Shown here in pieces: positions 39,058 to 46,634 of a stretch of 46,634 nucleotides of DNA. Source of the stretch: an uncultured Collinsella sp. GTDB taxonomy: Bacteria; Actinomycetota; Coriobacteriia; Coriobacteriales; Coriobacteriaceae. The notes below the pieces were generated by a model that searched no databases, had not been told where the DNA came from, and saw only the letters and a program-made list of their open reading frames with translations. The translations under genes were made by a program, and so were the position numbers. Within the stretch, counting starts at the first letter, position 1, and each line of letters begins with the position of its first letter. The DNA is taken from positions 1 through 46,634 of the forward strand of contig UQMU01000016.1 in the NCBI GenBank assembly GCA_900542305.1. The letters are read 5' to 3'.

Positions 39058-41154
39058 ATGGCAGACGCTAAGGATTTCCTGTTTGAAATCGGTACGGAGG
39101 AAATGCCCTCCGCGCCGCTGAATAATGCCGTCAAGCAGCTTGGCACCATGATTGCCAAGGGCCTCGACGATGCCGGTCTGGCCCATGGCGAGGTCCGTGT
39201 GATCTCGAGCCCGCGCCGCCTGGCTGCGCTCGTGGCTAATGTCGCCACTGCGACCGACGAGGTCCATGAGGTTAAGCGCGGCCCCGCGGCTAACATTGCG
39301 TTCGACGCCGATGGCAACGCCACCAAGGCCGCCCAGGGCTTCGCCCGCAAGTGCGGTGTGGCTGCCGAGGATCTGATCCGTCGCGAGGACACCGACGGTC
39401 GCGAGTACGTCTTTGCCGAGAAGAACATTCCTTCCGCCCCTGCCACCCCGATCCTGACCGCCCTGTGCGAGAAGACCATCGCCGGCCTGCAGTGGCCCAA
39501 CTACCGCAGCCAGCGCTGGGGCCACGAGCACGCTACGTTCGTGCGCCCGGTTCGTTGGATCTGCTGCCTTTTGGGCGAGGACATTGTGCCCGTGTCGTTT
39601 GCCGATGTGACGAGCGGCAATACCACGCGCGGACATCGTGTGCTGGGCCCTGGTGATCATGTGGTCGCCAGTCCCGCCGTCTACGAGCAGGTGCTCGAGG
39701 ACGCCGGCGTGCTCTCTGCCGAGCGCCGTCGTGAGGCAATCCTTGCCGGCATTGCCGAGGTCGAGGCCGCTCGCCCCGGTTGCCATGTCGACACGCCCAA
39801 GAAGGTCTTTGAGGAGGTTATCAACCTCTGCGAGTGGCCGACGGTACTCGTCGGTACCTTCGATGAGGAGTTTCTCAAGGTCCCGCACGAGATTATCTGC
39901 GAGTCCATGCTCACCAACCAGCGCTACTTCCCGATCTATGACGGAGAAGGCAAGCTGACGCGTGAGTTTGTGGTCGTCTCCAACAGCAAGCCCGAGAATG
40001 CCGAGCGCGTGATCGACGGCAACGAGCGCGTCGTGCGCGCCCGTCTGGACGACGCCAAGTTCTTCTACGAGGAGGACCTGAAGATCTCCCTCGACGAGTT
40101 CCGTGAGCGCCTGGCCAAGGTCGCTTTCCAGGAGAAGCTTGGCAGCGTGCTTGCCAAGTCCGAGCGTATTGAGCAGCTCGCGCTTGCGATTGCCCGCGAG
40201 GCACACCTGGGTGCTCACCTGGCAGCCGACGCCGGCCGTGCCGCGCACCTGTGCAAGGCCGACCTGGTGTCAAACGCTGTCGTCGAGTTCACGAGCCAGC
40301 AGGGCGTGATGGGCGGCTACTACGCCACCGCGATGGGGGAGAACGACGAGGTCGCTCATGCCATTCGCGATCACTATCGTCCCCGCTTTGCCGGCGACGA
40401 GCTGCCCGAGGGCACCGCTGGCTGCATCGTTGCCTGCGCCGACAAGCTCGATACCATCGCTGGTATCTTTGCCATCGGTGAGCCTCCGACCGGCTCTTCC
40501 GACCCGTACGCGCTGCGTCGTGCCGCCATTGGCATCATCAACATCCTGCGCGATCGTCTGCCGATCGACCCCACGTCGCTCATCGACTTCGCCCTTGAGC
40601 TCTACAGCGAGCAGGGCATCGAGTTCGACGCCGCCGAGGTCGCCCAGCAAGTTCGCGACTTCTTCCACGGTCGTCTGGTGAGCATGGCCCGCGACGAGAA
40701 GATTCCGGCCGATACCGTTGCCGCCGTCTCTGCAGTGCACATCATCGCGCCGTCGGTCTTCTTCGCCCGCTGCGCCGCCCTCGACGAGGCCCGCAAGAAC
40801 GATGCCGAGACCTTTGACAACCTGGCTACCGCCTATGCCCGCGCCGCGCACATCTCCAAGCCCGAGCTGGGCGCGGAGTACGATCGCAGCCTGATGGGCG
40901 AAGCTGAGCTCGCGCTCGCCGATGCCTCCGAGGCCGCCCAGACCGCTGTCGATGCCGCCCTTGCTGCCGAGGACTACCCCGCCGCATTTGCCGCGCTTGC
41001 CGCTCTGCGCGCACCCATCGACCGCTTCTTCGACGAGGTTATGGTCATGGACAAGGACGAACAGCTTCGCGATAATCGCCTTAAGCTGCTCAACCGGTTC
41101 GAGGCCGTGTTCTCCGGCATCGCCAACATCGGTGAGCTTGCCCGCAAAAAGTAA
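39058..41154 (+). CDS. glyS: Glycyl-tRNA synthetase beta subunit
   Basis: 698 residues from ATG 39058. It begins FLFEIGTEEMPSAPL, the hallmark of GlyS, continues with LPRRL-like SSPRRLAALVANV and GFARKCGV, and has an HD-like middle (KADLVSNAVVEFTSQQGVMGGYYA) and an alpha-helical anticodon-binding C-terminus ending FFDEVMVMDKDEQLRDNRLKLL. It binds tRNA-Gly for the alpha subunit. Length matches the family (about 690). Confidence 0.96.
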   Translation: MADAKDFLFEIGTEEMPSAPLNNAVKQLGTMIAKGLDDAGLAHGEVRVISSPRRLAALVANVATATDEVHEVKRGPAANIAFDADGNATKAAQGFARKCGVAAEDLIRREDTDGREYVFAEKNIPSAPATPILTALCEKTIAGLQWPNYRSQRWGHEHATFVRPVRWICCLLGEDIVPVSFADVTSGNTTRGHRVLGPGDHVVASPAVYEQVLEDAGVLSAERRREAILAGIAEVEAARPGCHVDTPKKVFEEVINLCEWPTVLVGTFDEEFLKVPHEIICESMLTNQRYFPIYDGEGKLTREFVVVSNSKPENAERVIDGNERVVRARLDDAKFFYEEDLKISLDEFRERLAKVAFQEKLGSVLAKSERIEQLALAIAREAHLGAHLAADAGRAAHLCKADLVSNAVVEFTSQQGVMGGYYATAMGENDEVAHAIRDHYRPRFAGDELPEGTAGCIVACADKLDTIAGIFAIGEPPTGSSDPYALRRAAIGIINILRDRLPIDPTSLIDFALELYSEQGIEFDAAEVAQQVRDFFHGRLVSMARDEKIPADTVAAVSAVHIIAPSVFFARCAALDEARKNDAETFDNLATAYARAAHISKPELGAEYDRSLMGEAELALADASEAAQTAVDAALAAEDYPAAFAALAALRAPIDRFFDEVMVMDKDEQLRDNRLKLLNRFEAVFSGIANIGELARKK

Positions 41155-41188
41155 GCCAGCCTGCGCGTAAGCGCAAAAGGAGCCTCGC

Positions 41189-42064
41189 ATGGATTGCCCG
41201 GTCACCGCTCGTCCCACCGTTATCGTTATCTCCGATTCACTCGGTGATACCGCTTGTGAGGTGGTGCTTGCGGCGGCCGGGCAATTTGATGAAGGGGCTT
41301 TTCGTGTTTTGCGCCTGCCTAAGGTGACCTCGGTGGAGCAGGTCAAGTCGTTTGTGGGACCGCGCGTCGATGCCGACCATCGTGACATCGCTGTGTTCCA
41401 CACTATCGTCGACCCAGCGCTGCGCGCTCGCGTCCTCGACTACTTGAGCATGCTGCATATTCGCTCGGTCGACCTGATCGGCCCCACGCTTGCTGTGCTG
41501 TCGTCGCTTATCGGTGTTGCGCCCAAGGGCGTGGCCGGCGTGATCCACAAGACCGACGACCGCTATTTCCACCGCATCGAGGCCATGGAGTATTTCGTCG
41601 AGCACGATGACGGGCGCGGGTGCGATGATCTGTCGGGTGCCGATATCGTGCTGTTGGGCGTATCGCGCACGTCCAAGACGCCGCTGTCGATGTATTTGGC
41701 CTATCAGGGCTACAAGGTCGCCAACGTTCCGTTGGCGCACGGTATGGAGCCGCCCAAGTCGATTTACGAGGTAGACCCGATGCGGTTGTTTGGCCTGATT
41801 TCGACCGTCGACGTTATTTCTGAGATTCGCGATAGCCGCTTGGGCGACGACTATGCCCGTGCCGTCGCCGGCTCCTATGCCGAGCCCGAGAGCGTGCGAA
41901 GCGAGCTCGAGGAGGCTCGTGCTCTCATGAAGCGCCTGGGTTGCTTTGTAGTGCGTACCGACGGCAAGGCGATCGAGGAGAGCGCCTCCGAGATCATCGC
42001 TCACCTCGATGAGATCCAGGAAGCAAGGGCCCGCCGAGCCGCCCGCCGCGCCCAGCAGCAGTAA
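41189..42064 (+). CDS. ppsR: Pyruvate, phosphate dikinase regulatory protein
   Basis: 291 residues from ATG 41189 with AAAGGAG upstream. DUF299/PSRP signatures are VIVISDSLGDTACEVV at the N-terminus and the P-loop-like LLGVSRTSKTPLSMYLAYQGYKVAN in the C-terminal half, followed by IYEVDP. The family acts as an ADP-dependent kinase and Pi-dependent pyrophosphorylase on a threonine of PPDK or PEP synthase. In many genomes the target gene is next to it; here it is absent and the downstream DNA is degraded and repeat-bearing, so the target must lie elsewhere or has been lost. Confidence 0.92.
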   Translation: MDCPVTARPTVIVISDSLGDTACEVVLAAAGQFDEGAFRVLRLPKVTSVEQVKSFVGPRVDADHRDIAVFHTIVDPALRARVLDYLSMLHIRSVDLIGPTLAVLSSLIGVAPKGVAGVIHKTDDRYFHRIEAMEYFVEHDDGRGCDDLSGADIVLLGVSRTSKTPLSMYLAYQGYKVANVPLAHGMEPPKSIYEVDPMRLFGLISTVDVISEIRDSRLGDDYARAVAGSYAEPESVRSELEEARALMKRLGCFVVRTDGKAIEESASEIIAHLDEIQEARARRAARRAQQQ

Positions 42065-42070
42065 CTACTG

Positions 42071-42090
42071 AGTAGCTAATTTGGGACGTG
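42071..42090. repeat. Partial copy of the palindromic unit
   Basis: AGTAGCTAATTTGGGACG matches the left half of the unit at 8412-8450 (minus orientation) and starts 7 nt after the ppsR stop. The right half is replaced by unrelated DNA, which suggests a deletion or insertion breakpoint. Confidence 0.6.
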
Positions 42091-42114
42091 TCTCTATAGT
42101 ATTGTCAAATCTCC

Positions 42115-42219
42115 TGGGACGAGCCCGCCCTCCTCGAGTCGCTCGGGAGGCTCGGCGTTGCAGAGACGGCGAGGCCGGACGGGGATTACCTCTTCGTGAT
42201 GGAGGGGAACCCCGGCGCT
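42115..42219 (+). pseudogene. Coding relic, possibly of an ISAs1-like transposase
   Basis: One frame (WDEPALLESLGRLG, then ARPDGDYLFVMEGNPGA) is GC-rich and protein-like, but it has no start and quickly turns into AT-rich sequence without homology. GDYLFVMEGNPGA recalls the GGDYxLAVKGNQGx block of ISAs1-family DDE transposases. This is a weak resemblance and could be chance. The whole 42065-42680 stretch carries no intact gene that I can support. Confidence 0.25.
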
Positions 42220-42616
42220 GTAGGGCGACGGGGAGGCGCCTCGGGTGCAGCTACACAAGGGGGCCTGTCCACGAGGTCCACGTGCGGGAAGTCAATTAAT
42301 TTACCGTTCAAAAAGGGGGTAATGTGGGAAAGGGCCAAGCCGACTATTGAAATGACGATAAAGACGAGGCATCCTGATGTATGTCGGAATATAGATAGGA
42401 CAAAACGTATCATCTATATCGCTTCTATGAAACCCGATGCAAGTTCTTCTCAATCTCGAAATAGATTGAAGGCATTGAGAGGAACTTTATACTACAAAAA
42501 TCGTAGGTCTGCCACCTAGACAGAAGAAGTGATTTTGTATGCGGAATCTTGCATTTTGAAAACCGGTGCCAACTATGAGGTGTGAGTCGGGCTCGGTAAA
42601 GCGCGGGGGAAATGAG

Positions 42617-42654
42617 ATAGGCTGCGCGTCATCAGAGAGTGGCGCGCAGCCTAT
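42617..42654 (-). terminator. Terminator-like hairpin after the methyltransferase
   Basis: A perfect 12-bp stem (ATAGGCTGCGCG at 42617-42628, CGCGCAGCCTAT at 42643-42654) with 14-nt loop lies 27 nt beyond the methyltransferase stop. The T tract is poor (CTCATTTCC on the minus strand). Confidence 0.55.
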
Positions 42655-42680
42655 TGACCTGCTTTCGTATGACGGATGCT

Positions 42681-43823
42681 TTAGAGGATCCAGGGGCCAA
42701 GTGGGTTGCCATCTGCGGAGCAGTCTTGAATCGTTAGGATGGGATTTTGAAAGGGCTGTCTCTCCCTCCACGCCTTCAAGTGATAGGTGCAGACGCGGTC
42801 GTAGTGGATTTTTTTGTATGCGCGCGATATCTGTTTTACAGCCTCCTCTTTGCTGGAATATTTTCCTGGAGCATGTGCAACAGATGTGCATGCGATACCG
42901 TCGATCCAGCCAGATTGGGGTCCGAGGTTAAAGCTCGAGATTATTGTCAAGACGCCATTGAGGCCAGCTTGCAACAAATCGTTCTGTATTCGTTCAAATG
43001 CTGATTGATTGTTGGTTCCAAGGCCAATCATTCCAATTGCAGAGAGGTATCCGCTATCAGTGAGTTTATCTCCTGCACCTCGAATAACCTTGCTTGTGAT
43101 GTTGAGGCCATCTGGGCCGCCATCGCCAACGAAGGGGTATGGTACGTCTTCTGGGATTGGGAGCAAAGGAGGATTCACCGTAATGAGTTCATAGCTGCAA
43201 GAGCTTTCGATATTGTTTAGTGCGTTGTAGAGACTTCCGGTTAGAACAGTTAAATCTTCGCTAATACCATTGACCAGTGCGTTTAGTTGGCAGATTTCTG
43301 AGGCGATTGGATTGATATCTATCGCCGTGACGTGCATTCCAGATTTTGCCAGTATGAGTGCCTGGATGCCTGGTCCAGAGCAGAGGTCTAAGGCATTCTT
43401 TCCGGGGGATGGGCTTAGCCGACGAGCGAGCCCAATTGAATCAGAGCCAAAATATAGTAAAGGCGAGGGTGATGGCGCATCGGCAAAAAGCCAGATGCCA
43501 TGATATCGGATTAGAGATAAACCGGAAAGGGAGGCATTGCCATTGTGCTTGCTTAGCAGCCCGAGTGAGGCTATGGTTTCAACAGTGCCTTTCAGCAGAC
43601 TTCTTTTTGCCACTTCTGAATCGAGATCAATCTCTCCACCTAGCATCAGGAAGGAGACGATCTCTTGATGCTCCCTGTCAAGTTGATCCCAGATGCGATG
43701 CGCGCATTCAAAAGGATCTATAGATATGTCAAGTGTGTCTAAAAAATCTGTTACTCCAAGAGTGTCCAATCTACGGAGTGGATTACTCGAGAGCGAATTT
43801 AAAGAGGGTAGCACTTCAATCAT
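42681..43823 (-). CDS. Class I SAM-dependent methyltransferase
   Basis: 380 residues from ATG 43823, chosen because it overlaps the end of the upstream frame by 8 nt (ATGATTGA) in a coupled arrangement; a TTG at 43874 is a weaker choice. The N-terminal ~135 residues look like a helical/winged-helix recognition part. The methyltransferase core has motif I ALDLCSGPGIQAL (144-156), acidic AIDINP (167-172) and motif IV NPPLLP (217-222), then VGDGGPDGL (232-240). NPP-type motif IV points to methylation of a nitrogen atom in a nucleic acid base or a glutamine/amide side chain, as in HemK/PrmB and RsmC relatives; substrate unknown. Codon use is AT-richer than in neighbours, suggesting acquisition. 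Two late cysteines (IACTS, VCTYH) are not clustered. Confidence 0.8.
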   Translation of the reverse strand: MIEVLPSLNSLSSNPLRRLDTLGVTDFLDTLDISIDPFECAHRIWDQLDREHQEIVSFLMLGGEIDLDSEVAKRSLLKGTVETIASLGLLSKHNGNASLSGLSLIRYHGIWLFADAPSPSPLLYFGSDSIGLARRLSPSPGKNALDLCSGPGIQALILAKSGMHVTAIDINPIASEICQLNALVNGISEDLTVLTGSLYNALNNIESSCSYELITVNPPLLPIPEDVPYPFVGDGGPDGLNITSKVIRGAGDKLTDSGYLSAIGMIGLGTNNQSAFERIQNDLLQAGLNGVLTIISSFNLGPQSGWIDGIACTSVAHAPGKYSSKEEAVKQISRAYKKIHYDRVCTYHLKAWRERQPFQNPILTIQDCSADGNPLGPWIL

Positions 43824-44142
43824 GTATATCAGACCCATTTCCGATAAAGGTAGTCTCGAATTTAGTCTCGACAATCAAGTCGGCTGCCAGTTTAGGAGCT
43901 AGCTTTGCAAGACAGGTCTGTGCCTCTTTCGAGAGGGCGATGTCTTCGCAAATCTCGCATTGAGAGAGGTAGCTTGAGCGCCCAAATGAAGAAAGGCCTC
44001 CGCTCGTGCGCAAGTGCTTCAGCAGCCCTCCTGGTCCTATGTATTGTATGTAATTAAGTAGGAGCAGCTGCAGTTCATTAATGTCATCCGTCAGATTGAT
44101 TTTGCCAAGATCGAAAAGCCAAGGCTTAATAGTGACAAGTAA
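43816..44142 (-). pseudogene. 3' fragment of a gene truncated by the transposon, coupled to the methyltransferase
   Basis: A frame without start runs from the transposon boundary to TGA 43818-43816, 108 residues. It reads TIKPWLFDLGKINLTDD, then a helical leucine-rich stretch, GPGGLLKHLRTSGG, and CEICEDIALSKEAQTC with three cysteines, the look of the C-terminus of a metallo- or iron-sulfur enzyme such as a radical SAM/SPASM maturase; the family is not certain. The end overlaps the methyltransferase start, so both belonged to one operon. An in-frame TAG at 44145-44143 belongs to the inserted element. The 5' part should lie beyond the far end of the transposon, outside the window. Confidence 0.6.
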
Positions 44143-44163
44143 CTATTTTGTCGCAGAGAACGG

Positions 44164-44196
44164 TGTGACCCGAAGGTCACGCCGTTTTTCTGCGTT
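44164..44196 (+). terminator. Hairpin at the recombinase 3' end
   Basis: AACGGTGTGACC pairs with GGTCACGCCGTT (one G-T pair) around a CGAA tetraloop, followed by TTTTTC on the plus strand. It overlaps the recombinase stop codon. It could stop transcription entering the element from the chromosome. Confidence 0.55.
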
Positions 44197-45823
44197 CATA
44201 GGTTGTTTGTGTGACAATAGGCTCGGAAATAACGGGAATATCCACATCGTCCACAAAGTTGAAAAAAATCTTCACTTTCTGCTTGCGCTTGCCGCTGGAC
44301 TTGTCCGGGGCATAGACAACGATCTTCTTGATATACTCGTTCACGATGGTCTGTGTCAGTTCCTCCACATCCACATATTTCTGTGTCAGGGCGATAAAGG
44401 CATCCAGACCGTCATTCATTTCTTCCCGCTGTTCCACCCATTCTTCGATAACTTCAATTTCGAGCTTTAACCGTTCCTGTTCGGCTTCATAGTCCGCAGA
44501 CATCTTTCTGTATCTGTCCTGATTGAGATTTCCAAGAACATAGTCCTCGTACAGCCGGGAGATGATGACATCCAGATCGGCAAGGCGTTTCTTTGCCTGT
44601 TCCAGCTTCTTTTTGTCATCCCGGATGCTGCGCTCCTGGTCAGTCCTGCGGCATTGCAGCCATTCCTCCTGAAAACCGTCCACATCGCTTCGGATATACT
44701 CATTGACTGCCCGGATGCGTTCCAGAACGATTTCACGAAGCACATCTTCCCGGATATAGTGGGCAGTACAAGTACCACGGTTGCTCTTGTAGTTGTTGCA
44801 GACGTAGTGATCCTGCTTGCCCTCAAAGCTTTTGCTTGTGGCAAAGTGGAGCTTGCCGCCGCAATCGGCACAAAACAGAAGCCCTGAGAACAATCCCTGC
44901 CGTTCCGCTTTTGCGGGGCGGCGTTTGTTTTTCCTCAGTTCCTGCACCCTGTCAAACTGTGCCTGAGATACAATCGCTTCCTGTGTGTCCGGCAGATAAA
45001 ACATATTCTCCGGCTCATTGGGAATCCGCTTTTTCAGCTTGTAGGACTTGGAATAAGTCTTGAAGTTGCAGGTACAGCCTGTGTACTCCTGCCGTTCCAA
45101 AATCCCTACAATGGACTGGTTGCTCCAGTGGTACGGTCTTTCCGGCATCGGCTTTTTCTTTCGCTTGGCATACAGAGCTTTTGCGGTCAGAATCTGCTTT
45201 TCTTCCAGAATCCTTGCAATCTGCTCCGGGCCTTTGCCGTCAATGCAAAGGTCGAAGATGAGCTTGACTACCGGAGCCGCTTCTTCATCCAGAATCCAGT
45301 GATCCTTGTCCTCCGGGTCACAGCGGTATCCGTAGGGCGGTTTGCCCATGTGCTTCCCACTGGTTCCTCTCTGCCGCAAACTGACACGGACTTTCTTGCT
45401 GGTATCACGGGGATACCACTCGTTGAACAGATTACGGATTGCGGCGAAGCCCTCGCTGTCTCCCCGGTTGCTGTCCACACCGTCATTTACGGCGATAAAG
45501 CGGACATCGTAGCTCGGAAAGATAATATCCGTATATTGTCCAACAGTCAGATAGTCACGACCAAATCGGCTGAGGTCTTTGACCAGCCAGCAGCCTACAA
45601 GCCCCTGCTTGACAAGCTCAAAGCCCTCCTGCACACCGGGACGATTGAAGTTCGTCCCCGTATAACCGTCATCCACCAGAATTTTCAGGTTTGTATACCC
45701 GTGGTCACGGGCATATCGGGTTAAATACTCTCGCTGATTTGCGATACTGTTACTCTCTCCATCTTGGGCATCCTCATTGCTCAAACGACAGTAGAGAATG
45801 GTAATTTTCTGCTGATCCAACAT
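44177..45823 (-). CDS. Large serine recombinase (TnpX/TndX-like)
   Basis: 548 residues from ATG 45823 with AAGGAGG upstream. The catalytic resolvase domain opens YCRLSNED with S15 as the expected nucleophile; VKDLSRFGRDYLTVGQY (81-97) carries the conserved arginines. A recombinase domain (about 160-290), a zinc ribbon (C318, C321, C342, C352), a long coiled coil (about 380-470) and a C-terminal DUF4368-type segment (ELTQTIVNEYIKKIVVYAP) follow. Such enzymes excise and insert mobilizable transposons through a circular intermediate, usually with a GA dinucleotide at the crossover. It is the last gene at this end of the element. Sequence features look Firmicute-derived. Confidence 0.93.
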   Translation of the reverse strand: MLDQQKITILYCRLSNEDAQDGESNSIANQREYLTRYARDHGYTNLKILVDDGYTGTNFNRPGVQEGFELVKQGLVGCWLVKDLSRFGRDYLTVGQYTDIIFPSYDVRFIAVNDGVDSNRGDSEGFAAIRNLFNEWYPRDTSKKVRVSLRQRGTSGKHMGKPPYGYRCDPEDKDHWILDEEAAPVVKLIFDLCIDGKGPEQIARILEEKQILTAKALYAKRKKKPMPERPYHWSNQSIVGILERQEYTGCTCNFKTYSKSYKLKKRIPNEPENMFYLPDTQEAIVSQAQFDRVQELRKNKRRPAKAERQGLFSGLLFCADCGGKLHFATSKSFEGKQDHYVCNNYKSNRGTCTAHYIREDVLREIVLERIRAVNEYIRSDVDGFQEEWLQCRRTDQERSIRDDKKKLEQAKKRLADLDVIISRLYEDYVLGNLNQDRYRKMSADYEAEQERLKLEIEVIEEWVEQREEMNDGLDAFIALTQKYVDVEELTQTIVNEYIKKIVVYAPDKSSGKRKQKVKIFFNFVDDVDIPVISEPIVTQTTYERRKTA

Positions 45824-45903
45824 AATATCCTCCTTCGGTTGTTGGTCAGCCGACAGTACCGTTGTGCATACTGGAATTATATCATGCTTTTGTGTCGCAG
45901 TCA

Positions 45904-46206
45904 TTAACAAATCACCCCCTTGTCAGAAAAAATGAGCCGTTTTACCTTGTCGGCAAGCGGCTCATTCCCGTCACATTCTGTTTCAATCACATACCATGTG
46001 TTCCCGATCTTACGCTCAATGGTTTTGCGGAAAGAAGACTGCGCTGTTTCCCAATGCTTGCGGCATTCTTCCAAAAAATCAATGGGCGGCTCAAAAATCG
46101 GGTCGAAGCAGGAGTAAATATCAATATAGCCGATGGCATCATTGATTTCTTCCATCGGGGCATCTTCCATAATCATCTTGTTAATTTCCTCTACGGTTTT
46201 ATTCAT
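45904..46206 (-). CDS. Small transposon-borne protein
   Basis: 100 residues from ATG 46206 (AAAGGAA upstream; TTG 46212 is an alternative). It has a short acidic start (MNKTVEEINKMIMEDAPMEE) and a core with CFDPIFEPPIDFLEECRKHWE and IGNTWYVIETEC. I do not recognise a characterised family; its place between relaxase and recombinase genes is typical of the small accessory genes of Tn4451-like elements. No membrane helix or known DNA-binding motif is visible. It is separated from the recombinase by 80 nt. Confidence 0.7.
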   Translation of the reverse strand: MNKTVEEINKMIMEDAPMEEINDAIGYIDIYSCFDPIFEPPIDFLEECRKHWETAQSSFRKTIERKIGNTWYVIETECDGNEPLADKVKRLIFSDKGVIC

Positions 46207-46224
46207 AGGCAAATAGTTCCTTTC

Positions 46225-46634
46225 TTAAATTTCCATATCCTGCCTACGCTTACGGGCAGGGTGCTTATGTTCCTGTGTTTCCTTTCCTCTGGCGAGAATG
46301 GCATGAACAAAAGCCCAAACCCTTTCAGACGCAATCTCTATCGCATCCAAGAAAGGCTGGGCTTTCTGTTTCAGTTCCATATATTTTTCGTTTACTGCTT
46401 CATACCGCTGTTTCCAGATGGAAATTGTTTTTTCAGCAGAAGCCAGTTTCTCTTTCAAACGCTTATTGTCAGCATTGGCAATAATGCCGTTGACCGCATA
46501 GCGTTTGAGTGTATCGCACTGATCCGGCGTGAGCGAGACATTTCCGGTGAGGGCATTTTTCTTGCCCATTTCCTCAATATCCTGCACCGTCAGCGCAATG
46601 GTCTTTGCTGCCTTGGTTTCCTTTTGCAGAGCTT
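46225..46634 (-). CDS. MobV-type relaxase / plasmid recombination protein, C-terminal part (5' end outside window)
   Basis: The frame is open to the right edge (no start seen) and stops at 46227-46225, giving the last ~136 residues. The segment is helical and charged, with a coiled-coil part (DNKRLKEKLASAEKTISIWKQRYEAVNEKY) and a basic end (KHPARKRRQDMEI), as in the tail of Mob/Pre relaxases carried by Tn4451-like elements (TnpZ). The catalytic HUH part is not visible, so identity rests on tail style and gene order. Such relaxases nick an oriT so the excised circle can be mobilised by a helper element. Confidence 0.6.
   Translation of the reverse strand, partial: ALQKETKAAKTIALTVQDIEEMGKKNALTGNVSLTPDQCDTLKRYAVNGIIANADNKRLKEKLASAEKTISIWKQRYEAVNEKYMELKQKAQPFLDAIEIASERVWAFVHAILARGKETQEHKHPARKRRQDMEI

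Larger units (their letters stand above)
44140..46634. mobile_element. Tn4451-like mobilizable transposon, one end (continues past window)
   Basis: The block contains, in minus orientation from the right, a MobV-like relaxase C-terminus, a small protein and a large serine recombinase whose stop lies ~35 nt from the boundary, the order and content of Tn4451/Tn5397-class elements. GC content and codon use resemble Firmicutes and differ from the chromosome. The boundary near 44134-44152 shows a short inverted repeat GACAA...TTGTC around a possible crossover. It interrupts a gene (43816-44142). The rest, including any cargo, is outside the window. Confidence 0.75.

Noticed and set aside
38152..40248. 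A 698-residue open frame on the minus strand across glyQ and glyS
   Set aside because: It lies exactly opposite two clearly conserved genes and has the repetitive Ala/Gly/Leu/Val/Asp composition of a GC-rich antisense shadow, with no ribosome site.
42196..42519. A 107-residue plus-strand frame in the debris region
   Set aside because: Composition changes from GC-rich to AT-rich midway, there is no ribosome site, and the start lies within a coding relic; likely chance.

Overview
The window looks like a chromosomal segment of a high-GC member of the Coriobacteriia (Actinomycetota), most probably Collinsella or a close relative. The reasons are GC-rich codon use with many GTG and TTG starts, a fused AroE-AroK, the set of housekeeping genes, and a Gram-positive gut-type mobile element at the right end. 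The genus is an inference; no 16S gene is present.

Layout. (1) 1-3356: surface polysaccharide genes: the 3' end of a dTDP-4-dehydrorhamnose reductase, a membrane-anchored family 2 glycosyltransferase, and a Wzm/Wzt (TagG/TagH) type ABC exporter. (2) 3411-5245: tRNA-Arg(TCT) with its terminator, a relic of an acyltransferase, and a two-gene unit on the minus strand (P-loop ATPase plus DUF4869-like protein). (3) 5376-13964, minus strand: an aromatic amino acid operon in the order DAHP synthase, tyrA, aroB, aroA, aroC, pheA, aroE-aroK fusion, aroQ. It encodes all seven steps from PEP and erythrose-4-phosphate to chorismate plus the committed steps to phenylalanine and tyrosine, and is interrupted twice by palindromic repeats. 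(4) 14168-18295: tRNA-Arg(CCG), a P-type cation ATPase and a zinc-ribbon membrane protein. (5) 18397-29976: cyclophilin, a TPR membrane protein, the rod-shape set mreB-mreC-mreD-pbp2-rodA, a DUF697-like protein, a B12-binding radical SAM protein and its DUF2344 partner. (6) 30044-34041: rplU-rpmA-obg-nadD-yqeK-rsfS, with a clear promoter before rplU. (7) 34138-35352, minus strand: dinB. (8) 35593-42064: rpsP-khpA-rimM-trmD-lepB, glyQ-glyS, and ppsR. (9) 42065-44142: AT-richer accessory DNA with debris, a SAM-dependent methyltransferase and the 3' fragment of the gene it was coupled to. (10) 44143-46634: one end of a Tn4451-like mobilizable transposon (large serine recombinase, small protein, MobV-type relaxase C-terminus) that runs off the window.

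The most unusual points are the coupled methyltransferase/upstream-gene pair cut by the transposon, the DUF4869/ATPase pair beside the aro operon, a nested palindromic repeat family sitting just after stop codons (8323-8450, 34040-34072, 42071-42090), a P-type ATPase whose PEGL motif reads PQGL, and an acyltransferase relic directly at the tRNA-Arg terminator.
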